Source: Pigmentiphaga sp. NML030171 (GTDB taxonomy: Bacteria > Pseudomonadota > Gammaproteobacteria > Burkholderiales > Burkholderiaceae_B). From it: a stretch of 64,000 nt of DNA. The notes below the pieces were generated by a model. That model saw nothing but the letters and a program-made list of their open reading frames with translations. It did no database searches and was not told the DNA's origin. Shown here piece by piece: positions 9,298 to 17,223 of this stretch (its first letter is position 1; every line of letters starts with the position of its first letter). The DNA lies in NCBI RefSeq assembly GCF_002188635.1, contig NZ_NINX01000042.1, forward strand, positions 1 to 64,000. The letters run 5' to 3'. The translations under genes and the position numbers were made by a program.

Positions 9298-10452
9298 TCA
9301 GCGCCCGCCCATCGCGCGGACCATGTTGCGCGCGATGACGGTCTGCTGGATCTGCGTCGTGCCTTCGTAGATGCGGAACAGCCGCACGTCGCGGTAGAAG
9401 CGTTCGATGCCGTATTCGCTCATGTAGCCGGCGCCGCCGAATATCTGCACGGCGCGGTCGGCCACGCGGCCGCACATCTCCGAGGCGAACATCTTGGCGC
9501 ACGACGCCTCGGTGCTTACCGGCAGTCCGTCGTCCCGGCGGCGGGCCGCGTCCAGCACCATGCAGCGGGCGGCATAGATCTCGGCCTTGCTGTCGGCCAG
9601 CATGGCCTGCACCAGCTGGAAACCGGCGATCGGCTGGCCGAACTGCCTGCGCTCCATGGCATAGCCGAGCGCCATGTCCAGCATGCGCTCGGCCACCCCG
9701 ACACAGACGGCGGCGATGTGGATGCGTCCCTTTTCCAGCACCTTCATGGCGGTCTTGAAGCCCTGGCCTTCCTTGCCGATCAGGTTCCCGGCAGGCACGC
9801 GCACGTTGTCGAAGATGACGTCGCAGGTGTGCGCGCCCTTCTGGCCCATTTTCCTGTCGCGCTTGCCGAAGCCGATGCCGGGCGAGTCCGCATCGACGAT
9901 GAAGGCGGACACGCCCTGCGCCCCCTTGTCGGCGGGATCGGTGCGCGCCATCAACGTGAAGATGCCGGCCTGCGGCGCGTTGGTGATGAAGCGCTTGGTG
10001 CCATTGACCACGTAATGGTCGCCCTCCCGGATGGCGGTGGTGCGCAGCGATGCCGCGTCGGAGCCGGCCTCGGGCTCGGTCAGCGCGAAAGAGGCGGCCA
10101 GCTCGCCGGTCGCCAGGCGCGGCAGGTACTTCTGCTGCTGCTCGGGCGTGCCGTCGAACAGGATGCCCTGCGAACCGATGCCCACCGTGGTGCCGATGAG
10201 CGAGCGGAACGCCGGCGAGGCGCGGCACAGCTCGAACACGACCAGCGCCTCTTCTTCCATCGTGAGTTCCAGGCCGCCGAAGCGTTCGGGAATGGTCAGC
10301 CCGAACAGGCCCATGGACTTCATGTCGGCAACGATGTCCGCGGGAATTTCATCGGTCTCGGCGACGATGTCCTCGTTGGGAATGAGGCGCTCGCGCACGA
10401 AACGGGCAATGGTGCCGAGCAGGCCGTTCAGGGTTTCTTGATCGCGGATCAT
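9298..10452 (-). CDS. acyl-CoA dehydrogenase
   Basis: A 384-residue FAD enzyme introducing a 2,3 double bond into an acyl-CoA. The FAD/substrate segment FALTEPEAGSDAASL and the C-terminal IYEGTTQIQQ with the catalytic glutamate of the medium-chain type are present. ATG 10452 gives the normal family length; an upstream TTG at 10512 would add 20 residues. It is divergent from the MaoC gene, and the 240-base gap between them carries two similar palindromes. In this block it could dehydrogenate an alicyclic acyl-CoA, by analogy with AliB, but the substrate is unknown. Confidence 0.9.
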   Translation of the reverse strand: MIRDQETLNGLLGTIARFVRERLIPNEDIVAETDEIPADIVADMKSMGLFGLTIPERFGGLELTMEEEALVVFELCRASPAFRSLIGTTVGIGSQGILFDGTPEQQQKYLPRLATGELAASFALTEPEAGSDAASLRTTAIREGDHYVVNGTKRFITNAPQAGIFTLMARTDPADKGAQGVSAFIVDADSPGIGFGKRDRKMGQKGAHTCDVIFDNVRVPAGNLIGKEGQGFKTAMKVLEKGRIHIAAVCVGVAERMLDMALGYAMERRQFGQPIAGFQLVQAMLADSKAEIYAARCMVLDAARRRDDGLPVSTEASCAKMFASEMCGRVADRAVQIFGGAGYMSEYGIERFYRDVRLFRIYEGTTQIQQTVIARNMVRAMGGR

Positions 10453-10529
10453 GGTGGCCAACGGATTCGGTGGGAACGCTGCATCCTGGGCGGGCCGGCG
10501 CGATGGCGTCAATGCTCCATCCGATCATG

Positions 10530-10544
10530 TTCCGTACATCGGTT
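10530..10544. promoter_or_regulatory. putative operator, imperfect copy (TTCCG-N5-CGGTT)
   Basis: A 15-base site of the form TTCCG-N5-CGGtt in the divergent promoter between the acyl-CoA dehydrogenase and MaoC genes, 76 bases from the perfect copy at 10606. The 5-5-5 build is like many IclR-family operators, and two IclR genes end the rightward operon. Confidence 0.4.
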
Positions 10545-10605
10545 TGCGCGGCCCGGAGCGCCCCCCGGGCCATCGATGCGCCCACGCTTCCGTCTTGCGC
10601 CGTAA

Positions 10606-10620
10606 TTCCGACGTACGGAA
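10606..10620. promoter_or_regulatory. putative operator, perfect palindrome (TTCCG-N5-CGGAA)
   Basis: A perfect 5-5-5 inverted repeat, TTCCG ACGTA CGGAA, about 75 bases before the MaoC start. With the copy at 10530 it is the best candidate for autoregulation by one of the two IclR proteins encoded at 13552-15140. Confidence 0.5.
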
Positions 10621-10693
10621 CAAAGGGAACGGCCTCATTGACGATGCCCGCGGGTCGGCCGCAAGGTGGGGGCCTGCTGCGGACACCTCGACG

Positions 10694-11575
10694 ATGCCTA
10701 CCTCGATCTCCCCCACCGCGCTTCTGTCGCGCCGGTTCGGCACGATGGAACATGCCTACACGGCCCGTGATACCCAGCTCTACGCGCTCGGCATCGGCAT
10801 GGGCTTCGACCCGCTCGATGCCGGCCAGCTGGACTACGTCTACGAGGGCGTGGACGGCCTCGCCCTGAAGGCCATGCCCACCCTGGCGAACGTGCTGGCC
10901 TATCCGGGCTTCTGGGCGCGCGAACCCGACACCGGCATCGACTGGCGCAGGGTGGTCCATGCGGAGCAGGCCATCGAGTGGCACGCTCCCCTGCCGGCGA
11001 GCGGCCGGGTGCTGGGGACCAACCAGGTCAGCGGGCTCTGGGACCGGGGCGCAGGCAAAGGCGCCTTCCTGCAACAGCGCCGCGATATCCGAGACGCGGC
11101 CAGCGGCCGGCTGCTGGCCACCGTGACCCAGCTCAGCCTGCTGCGGGGCGACGGCGGCTTCGGCCAGGGCGGCAGCGCAGGCGGACCGCCGCCGGCGCAC
11201 GCCATGCCGGATCGCCCCGCCGACGCCGTGTGCGACCTGCCCACGCTGCCGCAGGCCGCCCTCATCTACCGTTTGAGCGGCGATTCCAATCCTTTGCATG
11301 CGGCGCCCGACGCCGCGCGCGCGGCCGGCTTCGACCGGCCCATCCTGCATGGCATGGCCACCATGGGCGTTGCCGCCCACGCGGTCCTGCGCACGTGGCT
11401 GGGCTACGACGCCGGCCGGCTCACGGGAATGCGGGTGCGGTTCACGGCCCCCGCCTTTCCCGGCGACACCCTGCGTACCGAGATGTGGGCGGACGGCCGC
11501 GTCATCTCGCTGCGCACCACCGCCATCGAGCGCGGCGTCGCCGTGCTCGACAACGCCTGCGCCACCCTCGACTGA
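10694..11575 (+). CDS. MaoC-type (R)-enoyl-CoA hydratase, two-domain
   Basis: A 293-residue double hot-dog protein of the MaoC/hydratase-2 family. The C-terminal half holds the active-site loop YRLSGDSNPLHAAPDAARAAGF followed by PILHGMATMG, with Asp, Asn and His as in (R)-specific enoyl-CoA hydratases. It hydrates a 2-enoyl-CoA to the (R)-3-hydroxyacyl-CoA. It starts at ATG 10694 and is the first gene of a rightward operon (MaoC, SDR, thiolase, two IclR regulators). The SDR follows after 16 bases. Confidence 0.88.
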   Translation: MPTSISPTALLSRRFGTMEHAYTARDTQLYALGIGMGFDPLDAGQLDYVYEGVDGLALKAMPTLANVLAYPGFWAREPDTGIDWRRVVHAEQAIEWHAPLPASGRVLGTNQVSGLWDRGAGKGAFLQQRRDIRDAASGRLLATVTQLSLLRGDGGFGQGGSAGGPPPAHAMPDRPADAVCDLPTLPQAALIYRLSGDSNPLHAAPDAARAAGFDRPILHGMATMGVAAHAVLRTWLGYDAGRLTGMRVRFTAPAFPGDTLRTEMWADGRVISLRTTAIERGVAVLDNACATLD

Positions 11576-11591
11576 CGCCAAGGAAGACATC

Positions 11592-12341
11592 ATGGATCTG
11601 GGATTGAAAGACAAAGTGGCCATCGTGACCGGCTCGGCGCGCGGCCTGGGGGCGGCCGCCGCAAGGCGCCTGGCCGAGGAAGGCGCGCGGGTGGTCGTGA
11701 CCGACATCCAGGGCGAACTGGCCGAGGCGACGGCGGCATCGTTGCGCGACGCGGGGCTGGCGGCGCACTGCGTCATCGGCGACATCACCCGGCCCGGCGA
11801 CGTCCAGCGCCTGGTGGACGAAACCGTGGCCACCTTCGGCGGCGTCCACATCCTGGTCAACAATGCCGGCTTTCCGCGCGACAAGCACCTGGTCAAGATG
11901 AGCGAAGACGATTGGGACCGGGTCATGGAGGTCATGCTCAAGGGCGCGTTTCTCGCCTCGCGCGCGGTCATGCCCCACCTGATCGCGCAAGGCTGGGGGC
12001 GCGTGATCAACATCAGCTCGCGCGCCCACCTGGGCAATCCCACTCAGGCCAACTACTCCGCGGCCAAGGCCGGCCTGATCGGCATGGCCAAGGCCCTGTC
12101 CATGGAAGAGGGGCGCTACGGCATCACGGTCAACTGCGTGGCGCCCGGCTTCATGGAAACGGAGATGGTGCAGGCGCTGCCGACCTATGACATCATCAAG
12201 GAGCGGGCCGTCCAGATGCAGCCCATCAAGCGCGCCGGGCAGCCCGGCGACGTCGCCGACGCGGTGGCGTTCCTGGCCAGCGAAAGGGCCGGATTCATCA
12301 GCGGCGAGGTCCTGCACGTCACGGGCGGCCGGTTCGGCTGA
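11592..12341 (+). CDS. short-chain dehydrogenase (3-hydroxyacyl-CoA dehydrogenase candidate)
   Basis: A 249-residue classical SDR of the FabG type. The nucleotide motif TGSARGLG is at 13-20, NNAG near 90 and the catalytic Y155-x3-K159 in NYSAAKAG. Between a hydratase and a thiolase, it probably oxidises the 3-hydroxyacyl-CoA to the 3-ketoacyl-CoA. In alicyclic-acid degradation this step is done by BadH, also an SDR, but this sequence looks more like FabG than like BadH as I remember it. It starts at ATG 11592 and the thiolase begins 18 bases after its end. Confidence 0.88.
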   Translation: MDLGLKDKVAIVTGSARGLGAAAARRLAEEGARVVVTDIQGELAEATAASLRDAGLAAHCVIGDITRPGDVQRLVDETVATFGGVHILVNNAGFPRDKHLVKMSEDDWDRVMEVMLKGAFLASRAVMPHLIAQGWGRVINISSRAHLGNPTQANYSAAKAGLIGMAKALSMEEGRYGITVNCVAPGFMETEMVQALPTYDIIKERAVQMQPIKRAGQPGDVADAVAFLASERAGFISGEVLHVTGGRFG

Positions 12342-12359
12342 TCCCCAGGGAATTCGAGC

Positions 12360-13565
12360 ATGAGAAGAGCTGCCATCGTTTCCCCGCTGCGCACCCCCGT
12401 CGGTGCGTTCGGCGGCGCGTTCAGAACCGTCCCGGTCGAGGAACTGGGCGCCGTCGTCGCCCGCGCCATCGTCGAGCGCACGGGCCTGGATCCGCAACGC
12501 CTCGACGACGTGGTGTTCGCGCACAGCTACATGAGCGGCGAAACGCCTTGCACGGGCCGCTGGATCGCCCTGCAGGCGGGCCTGCCGGTCGACGTGCCCG
12601 GCATGCAGCTGGACCGGCGCTGCGGCGGCGGCCTGCAGGCCATCGCCACGGCCGCCATGATGGTGCAGACCGGCGCGGCCGACGTAGTCATGGCCGGCGG
12701 CGTGGAAAGCATGAGCAACGTGGAGTACTACACCACGCGGATGCGCTGGGGCAGCCGGGCGGGGTCCGTCCGCTTGCACGACCGGCTGGACCGCGGGCGC
12801 GAGCGCTCCCAGCCGGAACACCGCTTCGGCCGGATCAGCGGCATGATAGAAACCGCCGAGAACCTGGCGCGCGACTACGGCATCGGCCGCGAAGCGTGCG
12901 ATCGGTTCGCCGCGCGCAGCCACCGGCGGGCCGCGGCGGCCTGGGAAGCCGGCCACTTCAGGGACGAGATCGTTCCCGTGGCCGTGCCCCAGCGCAAGGG
13001 CGATCCGGTGATCGTCGAACGGGACGAAGGCGTGCGCGGCGGCACCACCGCCGAGGACCTGGCCCGGCTCAAGCCCATCTTGCGCGACGGCGTCGTCACG
13101 GCGGGCAACGCCTGCCAGCAGAACGACGCGGCCTCGGCCTGCCTGATCGTGGCCGAAGACAAGCTGCGCGAATTCGGGCTGGAACCCATGGGCTGGCTGG
13201 TCGGCTGGGCCGCCGCCGGCTGCGAACCGTCCCGCATGGGCATCGGGCCGGTGCCGGCGACCCGGAAGGTGCTGGCGCGCACTGGCCTCGGCCTGGACCA
13301 GATGGACCTGATCGAGCTGAACGAGGCATTCGCCTGCCAGGCGCTGGCCTGCGTCCAGGGCTGGGGCCGTTCGATGGACGAACTCGAAGACCGGCTCAAC
13401 GTCAACGGCTCCGGCATTTCCCTGGGGCATCCGGTCGGCGCCACGGGCGTGCGCATCATGACGACCCTGCTGCACGAACTGCGGCGCCGCAAGGGCCGGT
13501 ATGCGCTGGAAACCATGTGCATCGGCGGGGGCCAGGGCCTCGCCGCCATCGTTGAGCGCGCCTGA
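12360..13565 (+). CDS. acetyl-CoA acyltransferase (thiolase)
   Basis: A 401-residue degradative thiolase that cleaves 3-ketoacyl-CoA with CoA. The nucleophile Cys88 is in LDRRCGGGLQA, the histidine in NGSGISLGHPVGATG and the second cysteine in ETMCIGGGQG. It has the length and several motifs of the second thiolase in this block (15154-16365), with Cys at the same residue number, so the two look like paralogues. The following IclR gene may overlap its last 14 bases. Confidence 0.92.
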   Translation: MRRAAIVSPLRTPVGAFGGAFRTVPVEELGAVVARAIVERTGLDPQRLDDVVFAHSYMSGETPCTGRWIALQAGLPVDVPGMQLDRRCGGGLQAIATAAMMVQTGAADVVMAGGVESMSNVEYYTTRMRWGSRAGSVRLHDRLDRGRERSQPEHRFGRISGMIETAENLARDYGIGREACDRFAARSHRRAAAAWEAGHFRDEIVPVAVPQRKGDPVIVERDEGVRGGTTAEDLARLKPILRDGVVTAGNACQQNDAASACLIVAEDKLREFGLEPMGWLVGWAAAGCEPSRMGIGPVPATRKVLARTGLGLDQMDLIELNEAFACQALACVQGWGRSMDELEDRLNVNGSGISLGHPVGATGVRIMTTLLHELRRRKGRYALETMCIGGGQGLAAIVERA

Positions 13566-14343
13566 CATTCCGCGCTCGCGGGGCCCGCGGCCGTTCGTCG
13601 CGCCCCTGGCCCGGGCGCTGGACGTGCTGGCCGCGTTCGGCATCCGCGACCGCGCGCTCGGCAACCGGGAACTGGCCGCGCGCACCGGCCTGCCGCCCTC
13701 AACGGTAAGCCGGATCACGCGAACGCTCCTGGCCCTGGGCTACCTGCTGCACGACGGGCCGGCGCGCCGGTACCGCCTGGCGCCCGCCGTGCTGTCCCTG
13801 GGCTACGGCGCCGCCGCGGACTCGAACATCCCGCAGGCGGCGGCGCCGCGCATGCAGGCCTTCGCCGCTCGGCACGACACCCTCGTGACGCTGCACGCGC
13901 GCGATCGCCTGCAAATGGTCCTGGTCGGGCGCTTCCAGCCTGCGCCATCCTCCGCCCCGCCGCTCCTCGAGGCAGGCATGCGGGTCGGCCTCGCCTCGTT
14001 TCCGATAGGCGGCACCCTGCTCGCGGCGCTTCCCGAAACCGAGCGCTACTACTTGTTCGAAAAGATCGAGCGGCGCGCGCGGCGCGATTGGCAGACGCTC
14101 AGGCGCCTGCTGGGCGAATCCATCTCGCAAGTCCACGACAAGGGCTTCTGCGCCGGCCCGGCGCAGTGGGATCCGAACCTGGGCATCGTGTCCGCACCGC
14201 TCGCGGCGGTCGGCCAGGCGCCGCTCGTGCTGTCGTGCATCGGCCCGGCCGCCCGCCTGTCGCGCATCCGCGTGGAGCGGGAACTGGGGCCGCACCTCGC
14301 GGCCATGAGCAGAGAAATCTGCCAGTCGCTTCTGACGCCATGA
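13552..14343 (+). CDS. IclR-family transcriptional regulator
   Basis: A 263-residue regulator with an N-terminal winged helix (NRELAARTGLPPSTVSRITRTLLALGYL) and a C-terminal GAF-like effector domain. The start is uncertain: TTG 13552 gives the usual IclR length and overlaps the thiolase by 14 bases, while ATG 13501 would lie well inside the thiolase gene. Its stop overlaps the start of a second IclR gene (ATGA). It probably senses a CoA ester or acid of this pathway and could act at the palindromes near 10530-10620. Confidence 0.82.
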   Translation: MSAPDIPRSRGPRPFVAPLARALDVLAAFGIRDRALGNRELAARTGLPPSTVSRITRTLLALGYLLHDGPARRYRLAPAVLSLGYGAAADSNIPQAAAPRMQAFAARHDTLVTLHARDRLQMVLVGRFQPAPSSAPPLLEAGMRVGLASFPIGGTLLAALPETERYYLFEKIERRARRDWQTLRRLLGESISQVHDKGFCAGPAQWDPNLGIVSAPLAAVGQAPLVLSCIGPAARLSRIRVERELGPHLAAMSREICQSLLTP

Positions 14344-15140
14344 ACGCCCCCCACCCCGACCGGGAAACCGGCGAGCCCGCCTTGCTGACCGTCGCGCGGG
14401 GCCTGCAGGTGCTGCGCGCGTTCCGCTCGGACCGCCAGGCGCTTTCCAACGCCGAACTCGTGCGCCGCACGGGCCTGCCCAAGGCGACGGTGTCCCGGCT
14501 GACCAGCACGCTGCTGCAAACGGGATTCCTGCGGCAGTCGCCCGGCCGGCGGACGTTCGAACTGGGGCCCATGCCCCTCGGCATCGGCCACGCCTACGTC
14601 TCGTCGAGCGAACTCATCGGCCTTGCGAACCCCCTGCTCCAGGACCTTGCCGACCGGCTCGACGTGTCGGTCGCCCTGGCCGCGCGCGACCAGCTCGACA
14701 TGCTCTATCTGGGATACCGGGCCAGCCACAAGGTGGCCACGCTAAGGATGGGCCTGGGTTCGCTGCTGCCCATGGGGCGCACGGCCATCGGCCACGCCTA
14801 CCTGTGGGGCCTGCCCGCCAGGCAGCGCGCGTCGCTCGTCCGGGCATTGCAGAAACAGGCCGCCGATCCGGCCCGCCTGAAGGCGCGGATCCACGCCAGT
14901 TTCACGGAGCTCGACGCTACCGGAACCTGCGCCGTGCTGGGCGACTACCAGCGCGACGCCTACGCCGTGGCATTGCCGGTCGCCATCGGCCGCCGGCGCA
15001 TCCTCCTGGCGCTGAGCTGCGGAAAAGTGCTGTTGCGGCCCAGGGCCGCCGAAGCCGAACGCAGGCGCATCGCCCCGGCCTTGATCGAGGCGGCGGCGCG
15101 GCTGGAAAAGCTCCTGCGGGGATTCGACGGCGAACCGTGA
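14340..15140 (+). CDS. IclR-family transcriptional regulator, second in tandem
   Basis: A 266-residue IclR protein with helix-turn-helix LSNAELVRRTGLPKATVSRLTSTLL near residue 35-60 and a GAF-like effector domain after it. Its ATG overlaps the stop of the preceding IclR gene, so the two are translationally coupled. The two proteins share fold and layout but differ widely in sequence, so this is not a recent duplication. The gene is convergent with the thiolase ending at 15154, only 13 bases away. Confidence 0.88.
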   Translation: MNAPHPDRETGEPALLTVARGLQVLRAFRSDRQALSNAELVRRTGLPKATVSRLTSTLLQTGFLRQSPGRRTFELGPMPLGIGHAYVSSSELIGLANPLLQDLADRLDVSVALAARDQLDMLYLGYRASHKVATLRMGLGSLLPMGRTAIGHAYLWGLPARQRASLVRALQKQAADPARLKARIHASFTELDATGTCAVLGDYQRDAYAVALPVAIGRRRILLALSCGKVLLRPRAAEAERRRIAPALIEAAARLEKLLRGFDGEP

Positions 15141-15153
15141 TCCCGGCAGGCGT

Positions 15154-16365
15154 TCAGGCCAATCGTTCGAATATCGCCGCGAGCCCCTGGCCGCCGCCGA
15201 TGCACATGGTTTCCAGCGCGTAGCGCCCTGCCCGGCGATCCAGCTCGCGCAGCATCGTCGCCAGGATGCGCACGCCCGTGGCGCCGACCGGGTGCCCCAG
15301 GGATATGCCGGAACCATTGACGTTCAAGCGATCGAAATCGCCCGGCTGGAACGACAGCGCGGCCGTGCACGCCAGCACCTGGGCCGCGAAGGCCTCGTTC
15401 AGCTCGATCAGGTCCATGTCTTTCAGGGACAAGCGCGCGCGCCGCAGCGCCCGCTCCGTCGCGGGAACCGGCCCGATGCCCATGCGCTCGGGCTCGACGC
15501 CCGCGGCCGCCCAGGCGACCAGCCGCGCAAGCGGACGGATCCCCAGGCTTTCGGCCTTCTCGCGCGTGGTGACGATGCACGCGGCGGCGCCGTCGTTCTG
15601 TCCGCTGGCATTGCCTGCGGTCACCGTGGCCTGCGCATCCACGGCAAGCCGGACAGGCTTCAGGGCCGCCATGTCCTCCAGCGAGGCATCCGCGCGGGGA
15701 TGCTCGTCGATCGCCACCACGTGCGACCCGCGCCTGCCCTCGACCGTCACCGGCACGATCTCGGCGTCGAAGCGGCCGCTGTCGCGGGCCTGGACGGCAT
15801 GCACATGCGAGCGCAGCGCCAACCGATCCTGGTCTGCCCGGGAGATGCCGAATTCCCGCCGCAGATTCTCGGCCGTCTCCAGCATGCCGCCCGGGACCGG
15901 GTGATACTTGCCGCCGGAGGTGATCCGCCCGCGCGCGATCCGATCCCAGAACGGCGTCGAATCGCCCCGCACCCCCCAGCGGGCGCCGAGCGAATAGTGC
16001 TCAGCCTGGCTCATGCTTTCGGCGCCGCCGGCGACCACGAAGTCCGCCACACCGGTCTGTACCCGCATGGCGGCATCCAGCACCGCCTGCAGGCCCGAGC
16101 CGCAGCGCCGGTCCAGCTGCAGGCCGGGCGTCTGCGCGCCGAAACCGGCGTTCAGGGCGACGATGCGTCCGATGGCCGGCGCCTCGCCGTTCGGATAGCA
16201 CTGGCCGAAGATGACCTCGTCCACCGCGGCGGGGTCGAATCCGGCGCGGTCCCGCAGCGCCCGGAGCACGGCCTCGCCCAGATCGGCCGCCGGCACATCG
16301 CGGAACACACCGCCATATCGTCCGACCGGTGTGCGGATCGGCTCGCATATCACTGCTTCTCTCAT
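15154..16365 (-). CDS. acetyl-CoA acyltransferase (thiolase), second copy
   Basis: A 403-residue thiolase with the nucleophile Cys88 in LDRRCGSGLQAV, NGSGISLGHPVGATG and ETMCIGGGQG near the end. It ends a long leftward operon that starts with the Bug receptor at 24363. Following a BadI-like hydrolase, it may release acetyl-CoA from the ring-opened, chain-shortened dicarboxylyl-CoA. It begins 33 bases after the BadI-like gene ends. The block therefore has one thiolase per operon. Confidence 0.92.
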   Translation of the reverse strand: MREAVICEPIRTPVGRYGGVFRDVPAADLGEAVLRALRDRAGFDPAAVDEVIFGQCYPNGEAPAIGRIVALNAGFGAQTPGLQLDRRCGSGLQAVLDAAMRVQTGVADFVVAGGAESMSQAEHYSLGARWGVRGDSTPFWDRIARGRITSGGKYHPVPGGMLETAENLRREFGISRADQDRLALRSHVHAVQARDSGRFDAEIVPVTVEGRRGSHVVAIDEHPRADASLEDMAALKPVRLAVDAQATVTAGNASGQNDGAAACIVTTREKAESLGIRPLARLVAWAAAGVEPERMGIGPVPATERALRRARLSLKDMDLIELNEAFAAQVLACTAALSFQPGDFDRLNVNGSGISLGHPVGATGVRILATMLRELDRRAGRYALETMCIGGGQGLAAIFERLA

Positions 16366-16398
16366 GGCATGACACTCGCCGTAGATCCGCGGATCCCG

Positions 16399-17187
16399 CT
16401 ATGTCCGGCCGCGCGCGGCCCGGAAGTCGGGCTTGCGCTTCTCGCGAAAGGCCCTGGCGCCTTCCTTCGATTCCTCGGTCTGGTAGAAAAGCGCGAGCGC
16501 TTCCAGGCCCGTATTGCTGATGCCGCGGATATTGTCGCTGTCGGCATTGAACGAACGCTTGGCGATGGCCAGGGCGGTGGGACTGCGCTCGAGCAGCTCC
16601 GCGCACCAGGCATCCACGGTGGCATCCAGTTGGTCGTGCGGCACGACCACGTTCACGAGCCCCATCGCTTCAGCCTGGACCGCGGTATAGCGGCGACAGA
16701 AGTACCAAATCTCGCGCGCCTTCTTTTCGCCGACCAGCCGCGCCAGATAGGCGGTTCCCCACCCCGGGTCCACCGATCCGACCTTGGGCCCCACCTGGCC
16801 GAACACCGCCTTCTCGGAAGCGATGGTGATGTCGCTCAGCGTGGCGAGCACGTTGCCTCCGCCGATGGCATAGCCCTGCACGCGCGCGATGACCGGCACG
16901 CGGCAGTCGCGCATCGCCGAATGCAGCTCCTCCACGGGCAGGCCGACCACGCCCCGCCCGCCATAGCTGCCTTCGTGCGAACTCTGGTCGCCGCCGGTGC
17001 AGAATGCCCGTTCGCCTGCGCCGGCCAGCACCACCACGCCTATCTGCGGGTCGTGGTCGGCATCGCGGAAGGCGTCGATCATCTCCTCCACGGTCTCGGC
17101 GCGGAATGCATTCATCACCTTTTCCCGATTGATGGTGATGCGCGCGACCCCCTGGCGCTTGTCGTAGACGATGTCCTGGAACGTCAT
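16399..17187 (-). CDS. badI: BadI-like 2-ketocyclohexanecarboxyl-CoA hydrolase (crotonase fold)
   Basis: A 262-residue MenB/BadI-type crotonase. Segments closely match what I remember of Rhodopseudomonas BadI: INREKVMNAFR, FCTGGDQSSHEG, GRGVVGLPVEELHSAMRD, ARVQGYAIGGGNVLAT, FGQVGPKVGSVDPGWGTAY and KKAREIWYFCRRY. BadI hydrolyses the ring of 2-ketocyclohexane-1-carboxyl-CoA to pimelyl-CoA. MenB, the nearest relative, closes a naphthoate ring, but no other menaquinone genes are here and the GLPVEELH segment favours BadI. The gene sits between a quinone oxidoreductase and a thiolase. The exact ring substrate is not known. Confidence 0.8.
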   Translation of the reverse strand: MTFQDIVYDKRQGVARITINREKVMNAFRAETVEEMIDAFRDADHDPQIGVVVLAGAGERAFCTGGDQSSHEGSYGGRGVVGLPVEELHSAMRDCRVPVIARVQGYAIGGGNVLATLSDITIASEKAVFGQVGPKVGSVDPGWGTAYLARLVGEKKAREIWYFCRRYTAVQAEAMGLVNVVVPHDQLDATVDAWCAELLERSPTALAIAKRSFNADSDNIRGISNTGLEALALFYQTEESKEGARAFREKRKPDFRAARGRT

Positions 17188-17223
17188 GTTCTTTCCCTTT
17201 TCGTAGGCCGATGAGCGGCCGCT

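Noticed and set aside
8015-10228. One fused 737-residue protein
   Set aside because: The N-terminal part is an out-of-frame reading of the acyl-CoA dehydrogenase; the real CoA-transferase starts at 9262.
11502-13718. A 738-codon reverse frame over the SDR and thiolase genes
   Set aside because: The + strand carries intact SDR and thiolase motifs; the reverse frame has low-complexity composition.
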